The position numbers and the translations under genes were made by a program. Under the pieces are notes generated by a model. The model did no database searches. It was given only the letters and a program-made list of their open reading frames with translations, and was not told the origin of the DNA. From Burkholderiales bacterium (GTDB lineage: Bacteria; Pseudomonadota; Gammaproteobacteria; Burkholderiales; Burkholderiaceae_C), in NCBI GenBank assembly GCA_013205525.1, contig JABMMR010000293.1, positions 1 to 5,324 on the forward strand: DNA of 5,324 bases. Reading direction: 5' to 3'. This document shows positions 1 to 5,324 of the stretch, in pieces. The number at the start of each line of letters is the position of its first letter. The first letter of the stretch is position 1.

Positions 1-2
1 GG

Positions 3-929
3 CGCGAACCCCGCAGCGGCGAAGCCCGCAGTGGCGATAACCGACGCGGCGGTCAACGCCGTGGCGAAACACGTCGCGGCGAAGGACGCGGCGAAGGACG
101 TGAGGAGCGTGCCACCGAAGCCAAGAGCGACAACGCTCGCAGCGAACGTCCGGAAGGCGCTCGTGGACGTGGCCGAGGCGATCGCCCAGACGGTCGCCGC
201 CGCCAAGAAGCTGCCACGACCGAAGCTGCGAACACACCTGTTTCAGCAGAGGCTTTGGCACCCAACGGCGAGACCACCGAGGGCGCTGCGCGTGAAAAAC
301 CCGAAGGCCGCCGTGGTCGTGGTCGACGCGGTGAGCGTCCAAGCCAAGCCGCTTCGCAAGCACAAATTCCCTTCAGCGAAGACACCCTGTTGCCCAACAC
401 AAACGAAGCGGATGAGCAAACTGCCTCTGACCAAGTTGCATCAGCGACACAAGCCGCAAACGCGCCCAGCGAAACCGGCGAGCGCGTGAGCGAGCGAAGA
501 GAAAAGCGTAACCGTGACCGCTATGGCCGCGAACGCGGACCGCGTGCTGAAAAGTCTGATGACTCAAGTTCAAACAGCGCCGAGAACGCTTGGTCACCTG
601 CGCAAGCAGCGCCATTTGCAGCACCGGTAGCTGGCGCCACACTAGAGGCCCCCTCCCTACAGCGCATGCCGCTCATCACCTCGTATGCCTTGCCCATGCA
701 GGAATTACAACAAGTCGCTTCTGGCAGTGGCCTGGAGTGGGTGAACTCCAACCCTGAGCGCATCGCGCAAGTTCAAGCGGCGATTGCTGCTGAGCCCCAA
801 GCAGTGCATGTGCCGCGTGAGCGTCAAGCGCCTGTTGTCATCGATGAAGGTCCATTGGTCTTGGTAGAAACCAAGAGGGATTTGCGTCAAATGCCCATGC
901 CGTTTGACGACAGTTCAGCAGCATCTTAA
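3..929 (+). CDS. rne: Ribonuclease E, C-terminal 308 residues (5' partial)
   Basis: The frame is open from the left edge to the TAA at 927-929, so the start and the whole catalytic half lie outside the window. RNase E is the single-strand endoribonuclease that starts mRNA decay and matures rRNA and tRNA; its C-terminal half binds RNA and degradosome partners. Visible residues 1-115 are an Arg/Gly/Glu-rich low-complexity stretch typical of the disordered RNA-binding tail. Residues 116-220 are polar and Ala/Ser-rich, with a second basic patch near 165-180. Residues 222-308 are compact and conserved-looking, with SGLEWVNS and EGPLVLVETK, which I recognise as the extreme C-terminus of betaproteobacterial RNase E. 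The identification rests on this segment and the basic tail, since no catalytic domain is visible; RNase G lacks such a tail. The TTG at 255 is not a start, because the same frame is open and compositionally continuous upstream. The gene converges on hemY with 7 bp between stop codons. Confidence 0.88.
   Translation, partial: REPRSGEARSGDNRRGGQRRGETRRGEGRGEGREERATEAKSDNARSERPEGARGRGRGDRPDGRRRQEAATTEAANTPVSAEALAPNGETTEGAAREKPEGRRGRGRRGERPSQAASQAQIPFSEDTLLPNTNEADEQTASDQVASATQAANAPSETGERVSERREKRNRDRYGRERGPRAEKSDDSSSNSAENAWSPAQAAPFAAPVAGATLEAPSLQRMPLITSYALPMQELQQVASGSGLEWVNSNPERIAQVQAAIAAEPQAVHVPRERQAPVVIDEGPLVLVETKRDLRQMPMPFDDSSAAS
75..98 (+). repeat. Tandem 12-bp repeat (two identical copies) in rne tail
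   Basis: The 12-mer CGCGGCGAAGGA occurs twice back to back, at 75-86 and 87-98, and encodes RGEG-RGEG in the rne frame. Related GGCGAA units occur at 18-23 and 63-68. The repeat is in frame and a multiple of three, so copy-number change would lengthen or shorten the basic tail without breaking the gene. Confidence 0.8.
147..341 (+). repeat. Degenerate Arg-rich duplication in rne tail
   Basis: Two similar basic blocks lie in the rne frame: 147-188 encodes RPEGARGRGRGDRP and 297-341 encodes KPEGRRGRGRRGERP. They share the pattern [R/K]PEG-x-RGRGR-x-[D/E]RP and are separated by about 36 codons of Ala/Thr/Glu-rich linker. They read as repeated RNA-binding arginine patches, either from an old internal duplication or from convergent low-complexity sequence; the DNA is too diverged to decide. 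Confidence 0.6.
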
Positions 930-975
930 AAACAGTTCAAGCGCTGGCGGAGAGTTTCCAACACGCCAACGCTTG
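928..975 (-). terminator. Putative intrinsic terminator of the hem operon, overlapping hemY 3' end and rne stop
   Basis: Arms 938-949 and 964-975 are inverted repeats of 12 bp with one mismatch (C944 against A969) and a 14-nt loop. In the minus-strand transcript the mismatch becomes a U-G wobble, giving a continuous 12-bp G+C-rich stem. Four bases after the stem comes a run of five U (positions 932-928), which coincides with the rne stop codon region. The stem lies inside the last 13 codons of hemY and includes part of its TGA. On the plus strand the stem has a C-A mismatch and the nearest T-run (988-992) is 12 nt past it, so it is a poorer terminator for rne. The U-run is short, so read-through is possible. 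Confidence 0.55.
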
Positions 976-2229
976 CGCTTGATCACCTTTTTGTTCGGCC
1001 AGTTCGGCCAAGGCGCGCCAAGCACTGCGCTTTAATTCGCTTGACGGCAAACGCGGCGCAGCTTGCTCTAACAGTTGCGAAGCCTTGCCCCACAAACTGT
1101 GGCGCAAACAAAGCATGCCGCTCAGGTATTGCAACTCCACGCTGCGGGGATTGGCCAAGCGAGATTGCTCGACACGCGCCAACCACTCGCTGTCAGGCGT
1201 TAGATTTTGTAAAGCTTGGGCCAATACCTCGGTGAAACGGTGGCGCACAGGGCTGTCGCTGCGCTCATCGGTGGGTTGCGAGAGGGCTTCCCATACCGGC
1301 AACAACCATTGCAAAGCCAAGCCTGCATCGCCATGAAAACCCAGCAAGCGCTTAGCTGCATGTGCAGCCACTTCTGGCATGGCTTTCTCGGTGGCTTGAA
1401 ACAGTCGCCAAGTGGCTTGCAGCTGATGTGCGTCACGACAATCATCGATGCCAGCCAAGGCCAAGCCGCGCATCAGACTGGTGGCTGCAGTTGAAGAAAA
1501 AGCGCCGTGTTTGGCTAATAAGCGGGCGGTATCTAAGGCCGGCAAATGCATCTGTCCCAAGCGATCCGCCTTGAGGCGCAAGCGCAAGGCCAAAGTGCGC
1601 CGCGCCGTGCCAAGCGGCAATTGGCTTAAAAACTGATGCGCGCTACGTTCATCGCGGTCATATAAGGCCCATCGAGCAGCACTCAAACGAGCCGCGTCTT
1701 GCACCTCAGTGCGCAGCGATGCGCTCAAACCTTGGTGGGGCTGAAAAAGTTGTTGCACATGTTCATCCCGCGCTTTTTCGTCACGCAGCACATGCGCACT
1801 TTCGGCGGCCAACATATGCAACACGCTGCGCATGAGCGCCAAACTGTTTTTTTGCGGGCCCGCATTCTCGATGGAAAGTAATTCATCGACATGCGACAAA
1901 CCTTGCAATGCGGCTTTACGCGATCTGAGATAGCGCCCCGTTACCCAGCCAATCTGCGCGTTGAGCAAATGCGCCTGCGCGCTGCGTTCGCGTTGCTGCA
2001 AGCGCCAACGCCTCGCCTGCTGGGGCAAAATCCAAAAACCCGCCATGCCGCGAAGAGCCACATACAGCAAAGCAAAGAAAGCTGTCAGGCCCATCAACAC
2101 CAAATTGAGCGAGAGGTCGACTCGGTAGGGCGGCACAAACACAGTGACCGTGCCAACTTGTTGACTCAAACCCAAGGCCAGTGCCGCAGCAAACGCAAAC
2201 AAGGCCAAAAGCCATAACGCCAAACGCAT
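937..2229 (-). CDS. hemY: HemY-type haem biosynthesis-associated membrane TPR protein
   Basis: A 430-residue protein, close to the usual length of about 400 for proteobacterial HemY. Two hydrophobic helices (about 2-22 and 41-61) form an N-terminal hairpin, followed by a basic stretch around WILPQQARRWR (66-76) and then an all-helical body. Near the C-terminus the segment 359-424 (NPRSVELQYLSGMLCLR, then LWGKASQLLEQA, then a WRALAELAEQKGD-like helix) matches the TPR-like end of the HemY family. The family sits in the inner membrane beside tetrapyrrole enzymes; its biochemical role is unclear and it is not the Bacillus HemY oxidase. The ATG at 2229-2227 follows the hemX TGA after a single base, so translation is probably coupled. 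Only a weak G-rich stretch precedes it. It is the last gene of the operon, and its 3' end carries the predicted terminator hairpin. Confidence 0.88.
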   Translation of the reverse strand: MRLALWLLALFAFAAALALGLSQQVGTVTVFVPPYRVDLSLNLVLMGLTAFFALLYVALRGMAGFWILPQQARRWRLQQRERSAQAHLLNAQIGWVTGRYLRSRKAALQGLSHVDELLSIENAGPQKNSLALMRSVLHMLAAESAHVLRDEKARDEHVQQLFQPHQGLSASLRTEVQDAARLSAARWALYDRDERSAHQFLSQLPLGTARRTLALRLRLKADRLGQMHLPALDTARLLAKHGAFSSTAATSLMRGLALAGIDDCRDAHQLQATWRLFQATEKAMPEVAAHAAKRLLGFHGDAGLALQWLLPVWEALSQPTDERSDSPVRHRFTEVLAQALQNLTPDSEWLARVEQSRLANPRSVELQYLSGMLCLRHSLWGKASQLLEQAAPRLPSSELKRSAWRALAELAEQKGDQAQALACWKLSASA

Positions 2230-2230
2230 C

Positions 2231-3295
2231 TCAGCGCCCCGCCGCCGCTGTGGCCAGTGCTGAGAGGGAGTTGTCTAAGCGTGGAATTTCAATTTGCCGC
2301 AATTGGTTTTGGACTTGCTTGAGCAATGACAGGGTGGTCATGCCTTGACGTCCAGAGACATCAAAGAAACGATGCATATCGCGTTCGACCAATTGCAAAT
2401 CATCCCGCGACGCCGCTGTTTGTCTGGCCAACAAACCCAATCGGGCGTTGAGCAAACGCAGTTTCAAATTTTCACGGGCAAAAAAACTTTGCTCAGGCGA
2501 CAACAACACCGCCTCGGGTCGGTCGATACGGCTGACACGCACCAAACTGCTGAGTTCGGCCCAAACACTGCTGCCCAAGGCCGACCATTGACTCTCACGC
2601 CAAACCTGCTCCCACAGATTGCCCACAGGTTTGAGTGATGCAGGCGGGGCTTTGTTTTTGCTTCCAACCGCGTTGAGCAAGGGAAGCTCCTCGACCAAAA
2701 CCACCAGTTCATCGAGTTTGTTCAGCAAGTTAGGTGTATCGATGACGCTGACCGACTGAACGCGGTCAATATCGCTTTGCAAGGCACGCAACACGGGATT
2801 GAGCCGCGGTTGGGGCGCCTTGCTCAAACGCTTTTGCGCGCTGTGCAAAGCCGCTAAGAGGGGTTGCAAACTGCCTGTCAATTCAGCTTGCTGTTGCGCC
2901 AAACTCAAGGCTGACTCTATGTCGACCACCATGTTCTCGTCTCTGGAACGAGACAGGCTTTGCATCAATTCTTCAAGTTGACTGCGTTGCAAAGCCACTT
3001 CGCTCAAACGGCTGTCGATCAAGGCCACACGGGCAGCGGTTTCATTGGACAAGTCTTGGGCGTTTTTAGCCAAGCTGTTGGCTTGCATGGACAACTGTCC
3101 AGCGTCGGCGCTTTGTCTGGCCAATTGTTCTTGAATCAGGCTGAGTTTTTGCCACAACATCACTGCCAAGGCCAAGGCGAGAACAGCAACCAAGCCCACA
3201 AGATTACCCACATAAGCACGCCACTTGGGGCGTGAGAGCACAGGGGCGTCCGCGACGGGAGGGCTTAGGGGCGTTTGTCCAGACTCACTGCTCAT
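2231..3295 (-). CDS. hemX: HemX-like membrane-anchored coiled-coil protein
   Basis: From the preferred start the product has 354 residues. It has a short polar, Pro-rich cytoplasmic N-terminus (1-26), one transmembrane helix (about 27-48), a Gln/Leu/Ser-rich probable coiled coil (about 50-115), and a helical C-terminal domain. The segment LLSPEQSFFARENLKLRLL (264-282) is the best family signature of HemX. HemX proteins are often labelled uroporphyrinogen-III C-methyltransferase, but no SAM-binding methyltransferase motif is visible here, and that label should not be taken as function. The ATG at 3295-3293 overlaps the hemD stop as ATGA. An in-frame ATG at 3343 would add 16 residues inside hemD and remove the neat coupling, so it is not preferred. 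Some relatives carry HemD and HemX as a single fused protein; here they are separate frames. Confidence 0.87.
   Translation of the reverse strand: MSSESGQTPLSPPVADAPVLSRPKWRAYVGNLVGLVAVLALALAVMLWQKLSLIQEQLARQSADAGQLSMQANSLAKNAQDLSNETAARVALIDSRLSEVALQRSQLEELMQSLSRSRDENMVVDIESALSLAQQQAELTGSLQPLLAALHSAQKRLSKAPQPRLNPVLRALQSDIDRVQSVSVIDTPNLLNKLDELVVLVEELPLLNAVGSKNKAPPASLKPVGNLWEQVWRESQWSALGSSVWAELSSLVRVSRIDRPEAVLLSPEQSFFARENLKLRLLNARLGLLARQTAASRDDLQLVERDMHRFFDVSGRQGMTTLSLLKQVQNQLRQIEIPRLDNSLSALATAAAGR
3292..3295 (-). promoter_or_regulatory. ATGA stop/start overlap coupling hemD and hemX
   Basis: On the minus strand the four bases read ATGA: the ATG starts hemX and the TGA ends hemD. This arrangement normally indicates re-initiation by the same ribosomes. 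The bases just upstream (a CAGG very close to the ATG) give no well-spaced Shine-Dalgarno site, which fits coupling and supports this hemX start. Confidence 0.75.
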
Positions 3296-4095
3296 GCCTG
3301 CGATTCTAATGAGGCAAGCACTTCTGCCAAATTGGGCCTGCAAAAAATAACTTTACCCATGCCCATGTCTTTGGCGGTTTGCACAATACGCGCATGGGTT
3401 GCCATGGCGCGGGCGGCGCTCCAATCTTGATGGGGCATCAAGCTGGCCAAGTTGTCCAAAGCTTGGGAACTGCTGAATAACCAAATGCTGCCGTCTTTCG
3501 CGGCTGTCTGAGCTTCTTGCAAACGGGTTTTGTCCCACTGCGGCATGGAGCGCTGGTAGACCGACAAAATTTCCACCGGAATCTGCTTCAACATCAATTG
3601 ACGCAACAACCAGTCGCGCCCTGCCCCTTGGGAATTGACATCGGCTTGATCTGCATCACTGCCACGCAACAGCAACACCGGCCGCATGGGCTGGAGTTTG
3701 GCTTGAACCACAGCCCACAAAGATTCCGTATCGAACTGGGCGGCGTCGGGCGGTGGAGAGTCGATCAAACTGTGGTGCACGCCCACCTCGAGCAAAGCCT
3801 GATGGGTGCCAGGTCCTGTGGCCCAGCAACGCGTCATGCCCCAGCCCGCTTTGGGCTTGGTCGAACCCAAGGCATTGGTGACTGCAGCGCGGCTGACGAA
3901 CATCACAGCTTGGTAGCCGTGCCAAGCATCAAGCACCGCTCGCAAGCGCATCACATCGGTCATGGGGCTTAATTCGATGAGTGGCCAATTTTTGACCCGG
4001 TGCCCGGCTTTTTGCAAACCCCTGGCCCAGGTCAAACCTTCGGCTGCAGGTCGGGTGAGGATGAGGTCAAAAGCAAAACTGGCTGTGTGAAACAT
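3292..4095 (-). CDS. hemD: Uroporphyrinogen-III synthase
   Basis: Cytoplasmic enzyme that cyclises hydroxymethylbilane with inversion of ring D to give uroporphyrinogen III. The product has 267 residues, slightly above the usual 240-260. The family is poorly conserved, but its landmarks appear in order: LILTRPAAEG (11-20) near the N-terminus, FVSRAAV (66-72), TGPGT (93-97), LLLRGSDAD (141-149), a VY pair at 179-180 containing the often conserved tyrosine, FSSSQAL (207-213), and TH-RI followed by A-DMG (233-245). The stretch 145-160, rich in Asp, Gln and Gly, looks longer than the short RGEGGR-type turn common in the family. The ATG at 4095-4093 lies 21 bp after the hemC stop. No strong ribosome binding site precedes it; the only in-frame alternative in the gap is a CTG. 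Position directly after hemC and before hemX supports the call. Confidence 0.92.
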   Translation of the reverse strand: MFHTASFAFDLILTRPAAEGLTWARGLQKAGHRVKNWPLIELSPMTDVMRLRAVLDAWHGYQAVMFVSRAAVTNALGSTKPKAGWGMTRCWATGPGTHQALLEVGVHHSLIDSPPPDAAQFDTESLWAVVQAKLQPMRPVLLLRGSDADQADVNSQGAGRDWLLRQLMLKQIPVEILSVYQRSMPQWDKTRLQEAQTAAKDGSIWLFSSSQALDNLASLMPHQDWSAARAMATHARIVQTAKDMGMGKVIFCRPNLAEVLASLESQA

Positions 4096-4116
4096 ATGCG
4101 CCAGAGCAAAGGCTGT

Positions 4117-5028
4117 TCAGGCTGCGCCCAAGGCACGCAGTTGAGCGGCCACTTGCAGGCCGAGTTGCTCGGCCTCGGCCAGCGTAGTCACATCAGAAGC
4201 CGCATGGGCTTTGATCAGTGGCGCAAACAAATCCTCAGGGTTTCCCCATGCGGCGTCCAAGCTCAGGTGTTGCTTGTGTAAAGTTGCATGGGCTGCCAAG
4301 GGCATGGAACAACTGCCGCCCATGGCGCGGCTGACCGCACGCTCGGCAGCCACGGCCAACCAAGTGGTTTGATCGGCCAAAGGCGCCAACAGCGTGCGCA
4401 CATCTTCGCGGTGGCTTTGAATTTCAATGCCTAAAGCGCCTTGACCTGCTGCGGGCAGCATCTCGGTGATGGCAAAAATATGGCGAATGCGCTCGGACAA
4501 ACCCAAGCGCTTCAAACCGGCCGCAGCCAACACAATGCCCGCATATTGGCCTTCATCGAGCTTGCGCAAACGGGTGTCCAAATTTCCGCGCAAGGGCTCA
4601 ATCTGCAAGTCGGGGCGTAAAGAGCGCAACAACACCGTGCGCCGCAAGCTAGAGGTACCCACCACTGCCCCTTGCGGCAAGTCTTGCAGCGTGGCGAAAT
4701 GCGGCGAAACCCAAGCGTCGCGCGGATCTTCGCGCACCATCACGCAAGCCAAGGCAAAGCCTTCGGGCATGTCCATGGGAACGTCTTTAAGGGAATGCAC
4801 GGCTAAATCGGCGCGGCCTTCTTCCAAAGCCACTTCGAGTTCTTTGACAAACAAGCCTTTGCCGCCGACCTTGCTCAGGGACCGGTCGAGGATTTGATCG
4901 CCCTGTGTGGTCATACCCAAAATTTCCACTTTGCAGCCTTGCTCTTGCAGCAGGTCTTGCAGGTGGTGGGCTTGCCACAGAGCTAAACGGCTTTCGCGGG
5001 TGGCGATGGTGAGGTGAAGAGTGCTCAA
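4117..5028 (-). CDS. hemC: Porphobilinogen deaminase (hydroxymethylbilane synthase), TTG start
   Basis: Cytoplasmic enzyme that joins four porphobilinogens head to tail into hydroxymethylbilane on a covalently bound dipyrromethane cofactor. The 303-residue length is normal. Landmarks: [12 protein letters not shown] (9-20); [11 protein letters not shown] (55-65); HSLKDVP (78-84) with the catalytic Asp at 82; GTSSLRR (124-130) and LRGNLDTRL (146-154) with the substrate-binding arginines; and GGSCSMP (237-243) with Cys240 as the cofactor-attachment cysteine. All key residues are present. The start codon is TTG (5028-5026): no ATG or GTG occurs in frame between it and the upstream stop at 5106-5104, and the resulting [13 protein letters not shown] matches the family N-terminus. 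The site has no good Shine-Dalgarno sequence, which suggests modest translation. First gene of the operon, divergent from ppc. Confidence 0.96.
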   Translation of the reverse strand: MSTLHLTIATRESRLALWQAHHLQDLLQEQGCKVEILGMTTQGDQILDRSLSKVGGKGLFVKELEVALEEGRADLAVHSLKDVPMDMPEGFALACVMVREDPRDAWVSPHFATLQDLPQGAVVGTSSLRRTVLLRSLRPDLQIEPLRGNLDTRLRKLDEGQYAGIVLAAAGLKRLGLSERIRHIFAITEMLPAAGQGALGIEIQSHREDVRTLLAPLADQTTWLAVAAERAVSRAMGGSCSMPLAAHATLHKQHLSLDAAWGNPEDLFAPLIKAHAASDVTTLAEAEQLGLQVAAQLRALGAA

Positions 5029-5051
5029 AATAAGGCTTAAGTTAATGAAAT

Positions 5052-5093
5052 TTTCCCCATGAATGCTAGCATGTGAGCAACTATGGTTTCCCC
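5052..5093. repeat. TTTCCCC direct repeats flanking the palindrome
   Basis: The heptamer TTTCCCC occurs at 5052-5058 and 5087-5093, 35 bp apart start to start, one on each side of the palindrome at 5063-5072. On the hemC strand they read GGGGAAA. The spacing is somewhat over three helical turns. They could be half-sites for a regulator, but heptamers can recur by chance. Confidence 0.4.
5063..5072. repeat. Perfect 10-bp palindrome, possible operator
   Basis: ATGCTAGCAT is its own reverse complement and lies near the middle of the hemC/ppc intergenic region, 34 bp from the hemC start and 39 bp from the ppc ATG. A dimeric regulator bound there could influence both genes. The symmetry does not extend beyond ten bases and I cannot match it to a known operator. 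Confidence 0.45.
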
Positions 5094-5111
5094 TTGAGAT
5101 GAGCTAACTTC

Positions 5112-5324
5112 ATGACCCAGCCCACTGCCCGTCAACGCTCTGCCAAGCCTTTGTCTTCTCACGAACAACCCTTGGTCGAGGACATCCGTTGGTTGGGGCG
5201 AATCTTGGGCGACGTGATTCGACAGCAAGAGGGTGACCAGGCCTTTGGCTTGATCGAACATATCCGCCGACTGTCGGTGGCTTTTCGCCGGGACGCCGAC
5301 GCCTTGGCGGACAAGGCCTTGAAA
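5112..5324 (+). CDS. ppc: Phosphoenolpyruvate carboxylase, N-terminal 71 residues (3' partial)
   Basis: The enzyme carboxylates phosphoenolpyruvate with bicarbonate to oxaloacetate, refilling the citric acid cycle; it is a cytoplasmic tetramer of about 900 residues, so less than a tenth is visible. After a variable leader of about 20 residues come [20 protein letters not shown] (20-39) and [17 protein letters not shown] (48-64), which match the N-terminal helices of bacterial PEPC. The catalytic histidine and lysine motifs lie beyond the window. The ATG at 5112 is the first start after an in-frame stop at 5100-5102. The gene is divergent from hemC across 83 bp, a neighbourhood known in betaproteobacteria. 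Confidence 0.93.
   Translation, partial: MTQPTARQRSAKPLSSHEQPLVEDIRWLGRILGDVIRQQEGDQAFGLIEHIRRLSVAFRRDADALADKALK

Larger units (their letters stand above)
928..5028 (-). other. Predicted hemCDXY operon
   Basis: Four same-strand genes in the order hemC, hemD, hemX, hemY are separated by 21 bp, a 4-bp overlap and 1 bp. No internal promoter or terminator is evident. The transcript would begin in the hemC/ppc intergenic region and probably end at the hairpin overlapping the hemY stop. Both enzyme steps from porphobilinogen to uroporphyrinogen III are encoded together, followed by two inner-membrane proteins. Confidence 0.85.
5029..5111. promoter_or_regulatory. Divergent hemC/ppc promoter region
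   Basis: These 83 bp between the divergent hemC and ppc starts are visibly A+T-richer than the flanking genes and must hold at least the hemC promoter and probably the ppc promoter. I see no convincing sigma-70 pair on either strand; isolated weak -10-like hexamers exist (for example TATGGT at 5082-5087 for ppc) without a good -35 at 17 bp. A purine stretch GAGATGAG (5096-5103) lies 8 bp before the ppc ATG and could serve as its ribosome binding site. Confidence 0.6.

Noticed and set aside
31..489. 152-residue open frame on the plus strand, offset from rne
   Set aside because: It lies wholly inside the rne tail in another frame. Its Ala/Lys-rich composition is what an Arg/Gly-rich repeat gives when shifted, and no domain is recognisable.
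255..929. Reading rne as a 224-residue protein starting at TTG 255
   Set aside because: The same frame is open and compositionally continuous back to the left edge, and the C-terminus is that of RNase E, so this is an internal codon.
938..992. The hairpin as an intrinsic terminator for rne on the plus strand
   Set aside because: In that direction the stem has a C-A mismatch and the T-run at 988-992 is 12 nt past it, too far for a standard terminator.
937..2229. HemY as protoporphyrinogen oxidase
   Set aside because: That name belongs to the FAD-dependent Bacillus enzyme. This protein has no FAD-binding GxGxxG start and is a two-helix TPR membrane protein.
2231..3295. HemX as an active uroporphyrinogen-III methyltransferase
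   Set aside because: No SAM-binding or CobA/CysG-type motif is visible; the protein is a membrane-anchored coiled-coil type.
3296..3343. Longer hemX start at ATG 3343
   Set aside because: It would add 16 residues read from hemD sequence and lose the ATGA coupling; the added residues do not resemble the polar HemX N-terminus.
3517..3972. 151-residue open frame on the plus strand opposite hemD
   Set aside because: It is antisense to a well-supported gene, with a His/Gln-rich composition typical of antisense translation and no recognisable motif.
4466..4897. 143-residue open frame on the plus strand opposite hemC
   Set aside because: It is antisense to the conserved core of hemC, and its Lys/Ser/Arg-rich composition mirrors HemC codons.
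1..5324. CRISPR arrays, tRNA or rRNA genes, insertion sequences, phage or defence genes
   Set aside because: None was seen: no spaced repeats, cloverleaf, transposase motif or terminal inverted repeats. The window is nearly filled by conserved housekeeping genes.

Overview
The window looks like ordinary chromosomal core sequence from a betaproteobacterium, most likely order Burkholderiales and plausibly family Comamonadaceae (Limnohabitans/Rhodoferax-like). The grounds are the gene order (ppc divergent from hemC-hemD-hemX-hemY), the betaproteobacterial type of RNase E tail, the HemX and HemY families, moderately high G+C and frequent TTG leucine codons. The lineage call is inference from family resemblance, not from a database search.

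Layout, left to right. Positions 3-929 (+) are the 3' end of an RNase E gene (rne): an arginine/glycine/glutamate-rich disordered tail followed by a conserved C-terminal segment. Seven bases later a converging four-gene block begins and runs on the minus strand from 5028 down to 937. In transcription order it is hemC (porphobilinogen deaminase), hemD (uroporphyrinogen-III synthase), hemX (membrane-anchored coiled-coil protein) and hemY (membrane TPR protein). The genes are separated by 21 bp, by a 4-bp ATGA overlap and by 1 bp, so they almost certainly form one operon. An 83-bp divergent intergenic region (5029-5111) separates hemC from ppc (phosphoenolpyruvate carboxylase), which starts at 5112 (+) and runs off the right edge after 71 codons.

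How the genes work together: HemC polymerises four porphobilinogens into hydroxymethylbilane. HemD closes and isomerises that product into uroporphyrinogen III, the branch point to haem, sirohaem and cobalamin. HemX and HemY are inner-membrane proteins that co-occur with these enzymes; their exact roles are poorly defined. ppc (anaplerotic oxaloacetate supply) and rne (RNA processing) are neighbours with their own functions.

No mobile element, CRISPR array, tRNA, rRNA or unknown gene system was found. The points most worth a second look are small. A 12-bp stem-loop with a U-tract is built into the hemY 3' end and the rne stop codon. hemC appears to use a TTG start. The hemC/ppc intergenic region holds a perfect 10-bp palindrome between two TTTCCCC direct repeats. 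The rne tail contains internal repeats.
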